Positions 13,974-15,305 of a stretch of DNA of 15,305 nt are shown one piece after another. The DNA is from Candidatus Latescibacterota bacterium (GTDB lineage Bacteria > Latescibacterota > UBA2968 > UBA8231). Location of the stretch: assembly GCA_022826515.1 (NCBI GenBank), contig JAJDUT010000015.1:1-15305 (forward strand). Direction: 5' to 3'. The translations under genes and the position numbers were made by a program. The first letter of the stretch is position 1, and the number at the start of each line of letters is the position of its first letter. Under the pieces are notes generated by a model. It saw only the letters and a program-made list of their open reading frames with translations, did no database searches and was not told where the DNA came from.

Positions 13974-15164
13974 ATGCCACTTTCGCACAATGTCCAGCGC
14001 GTCCAGCCGTCGGTCACCATGCAGATTTCGGCGCGGGCTGCGGCTATGCAGCGCGCTGGTATCGACGTGGTTTCCCTGTCGGCGGGCGAGCCGGATTTCG
14101 ATACGCCGCAAAACGTCAAAGACGCTGGCATCCGCGCCATTGTTGAGGGCTTTACCAAGTACACCACGCCGGGGTCGGGGATCATTGAGCTCAAGGAGGC
14201 GATCTGCCGCAAATTCGAGCGCGACAATGGCTTGGTTTACACCACCGACGAAGTGATCGTCAACAATGGTGCCAAGCACTCGCTCTTTTTGGCGGTGGCG
14301 GCGCTGGTCAACGCTGGCGACGAGGTCATTATTCCCACGCCTTATTGGGTGACCTACTGCGAGCAGCCGCGGATAGTGGGCGGCGAGTCGGTGATCGTCG
14401 AGACCCAAGCGGCGAACGGGCTCAAGCTGACTGCGGACGAGTTCCGCGCTGCTATCACGCCCCGCACGCGGATGCTCTTTTTGTGCTCGCCGTCCAACCC
14501 TAGCGGCGCGGTGTACACCCGCGAGGAATTGGAGAGCTTGGCGGCGGTGGCCGTTGAACACGGGGTCTATGTGCTCAGCGACGAGATTTACGAGAAGCTG
14601 ATTTACGACGGAGCCGAGCACCACTCGATTGCCGCTTGTAGCTCGGAGGCCAAGGAATTTAGCATTGTGGTCAACGGGGTGTCCAAGGCCTATTCGATGA
14701 CCGGCTGGCGCATCGGCTATACGGGGGCCAGCGAGGAGATCATCGCCGGAATGAACAAGGTGCAAAGCCAAGAGGTGTCGCACCCCTCGTCGATGGCGCA
14801 GAAAGCAGCCGTTGAGGCGCTCGACGGCCCGCAGGAATCGGTCGAGGAAATGCGCCGGGCCTTTGATGCGCGGCGGCGCTACATGGTCGAGCGCCTCAAC
14901 GCCATCGAAGGCGTGGAATGCGCGTTGCCGTCGGGGGCCTTTTACGCCTATCCCGATGTTTCCGCGTACTACGGTAGTAAGGTCCGCGATTCAGTAGCAT
15001 TGTGCGAGTACTTGCTTGAAGAGGCCAAGGTAGCCTGCGTGCCCGGTGCTGGGTTTGGCACCTACGAGCACATCCGGCTTTCCTACGCCACGTCGCTGGA
15101 CCTGCTTGAAAAGGCGTTGGACCGAGTTGAGGCGGCGCTGAGTGAATTAAGAATTAAGAATTAG
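13974..15164 (+). CDS. aspC: Class I aminotransferase, aspartate (or prephenate) type
   Basis: 396 aa, subgroup 1-beta of the PLP aspartate aminotransferases. The PLP lysine is K238 in NGVSKAYSMTGWRIGY; N175 (SPSNPSG), D203 and Y206 (SDEIYEK) hold the cofactor, R246 lies in GWRIGY, and R368 in HIRLSYATS binds the substrate carboxylate. The N-terminal blocks SLSAGEPDFDTP and YTTPGSGIIELKEAI are typical. Aspartate is the likely amino donor; prephenate activity is known in this subgroup and cannot be excluded, and the operon context allows a role with branched-chain oxo acids. AGGA overlaps the argJ stop, so the genes are coupled. The last codons (ELRIKN) fall in a 7-bp repeat, so the tail may be a late extension. 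Confidence 0.9.
   Translation: MPLSHNVQRVQPSVTMQISARAAAMQRAGIDVVSLSAGEPDFDTPQNVKDAGIRAIVEGFTKYTTPGSGIIELKEAICRKFERDNGLVYTTDEVIVNNGAKHSLFLAVAALVNAGDEVIIPTPYWVTYCEQPRIVGGESVIVETQAANGLKLTADEFRAAITPRTRMLFLCSPSNPSGAVYTREELESLAAVAVEHGVYVLSDEIYEKLIYDGAEHHSIAACSSEAKEFSIVVNGVSKAYSMTGWRIGYTGASEEIIAGMNKVQSQEVSHPSSMAQKAAVEALDGPQESVEEMRRAFDARRRYMVERLNAIEGVECALPSGAFYAYPDVSAYYGSKVRDSVALCEYLLEEAKVACVPGAGFGTYEHIRLSYATSLDLLEKALDRVEAALSELRIKN
15144..15164 (+). repeat. GAATTAA heptamer, three copies at the aspC end
   Basis: GAATTAA GAATTAA GAATTAG in tandem provide the last aspC codons and its TAG stop; a fourth partial unit (GAATGG) follows. It looks like small-scale slippage at the operon end. Confidence 0.8.
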
Positions 15165-15218
15165 GAATGGCTTTGGTGCATGAATCGGTGTTTTTTTGGG
15201 TAGCTCGGTTGAATAAAA

Positions 15219-15287
15219 ACAGGCTCCTCAGTAGATTGAGCACGACTTTCGCCAAAAAACCCATGCTTTCTCGTCCAAGGAACCTGT
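15219..15287 (+). repeat. Inverted repeat around the start of the last gene
   Basis: ACAGGCTCCT (15219-15228) and AGGAACCTGT (15278-15287) are reverse complements with one mismatch. A second pair, TTTTTTGG (15192-15199) with CCAAAAAA (15252-15259), overlaps it. The right arm contains the AGGAA ribosome site of the gene starting at 15289, so a transcript reading through from aspC could fold over it. Confidence 0.5.
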
Positions 15288-15288
15288 C

Positions 15289-15305
15289 ATGGCCAACCTA
15301 TCGTC
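15289..15305 (+). CDS. Possible start of another gene, cut by the window edge
   Basis: ATG at 15289 has AGGAA six bases upstream and opens MANLS before the sequence ends. A start whose ribosome site lies in an inverted repeat would suit a transposase gene protected from read-in, but five codons cannot identify it. Confidence 0.3.

Noticed and set aside
13497..14783. 428-codon - strand frame opposite argJ and aspC
   Set aside because: It spans two well-supported + strand genes and has no recognised motif.
1..15305. tRNA, rRNA or CRISPR array
   Set aside because: I saw no tRNA-like cloverleaf, rRNA segment or regularly spaced short repeats with unique spacers; the regular repeats present are coding.

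Overview
The window carries a long branched-chain amino acid biosynthesis operon on the + strand (about 3795-15164). A divergent gene for a very large secreted repeat protein on the - strand runs off the left edge (3319 to 1). The DNA is GC-rich with good Shine-Dalgarno sites and tightly packed genes, so it is bacterial. Signal peptide, Calx-beta repeats, a citramalate-type isoleucine route and small toxin-antitoxin-like inserts fit an uncultured free-living or marine/sponge-associated lineage (Poribacteria- or Latescibacterota-like). That placement is a guess from protein style, not a demonstrated assignment.

Layout: (1) 1-3319, - strand: N-terminal 1106 codons of an exported protein with a signal peptide, a Pro-rich hinge, one divergent Calx-beta domain, six near-identical ~111-residue Calx-beta-type repeats, a 7-unit PKQDS linker and the start of another Calx-beta domain. 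(2) 3320-4112: intergenic region with a GGGGCGG palindrome, other inverted repeats, a possible folded RNA, a near-consensus sigma70 promoter, and a short ORF whose end is packed with Leu, Val and Ile codons. That ORF looks like an attenuation leader peptide for the operon. (3) 4113-10535: ilvC, leuA, leuC, leuD, a two-gene insert (83-aa conserved-type protein plus DTG aspartic protease) and a leuB-type dehydrogenase. (4) 10558-12153: cimA. (5) 12159-12732: a RelE/ParE-type toxin-antitoxin pair inserted between cimA and argJ and bounded by a perfect 41-bp direct repeat. (6) 12774-15164: argJ and a class I aminotransferase. (7) 15165-15305: a spacer with inverted repeats and the probable first codons of another gene.

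How the genes work together: LeuA and CimA make the two parallel C-C bonds (2-isopropylmalate and citramalate). LeuC, LeuD and the LeuB-type enzyme process both products, giving leucine precursor and 2-oxobutyrate for isoleucine. IlvC is shared by valine, leucine and isoleucine. The aminotransferase could serve transamination, and ArgJ links the operon to arginine synthesis. IlvB/N and IlvD are not in the window. Two separate A+T-richer gene pairs (8831-9453 and 12178-12665) interrupt an otherwise GC-rich operon and look like later arrivals.

Most unusual points: the candidate Leu/Val/Ile leader peptide, whose leucine codon run is complementary to the ilvC ribosome binding site; the 41-bp duplication framing the toxin-antitoxin insert, with a new mini-ORF that again ends on the stop codon just before argJ; and the protease pair lodged between leuD and leuB.
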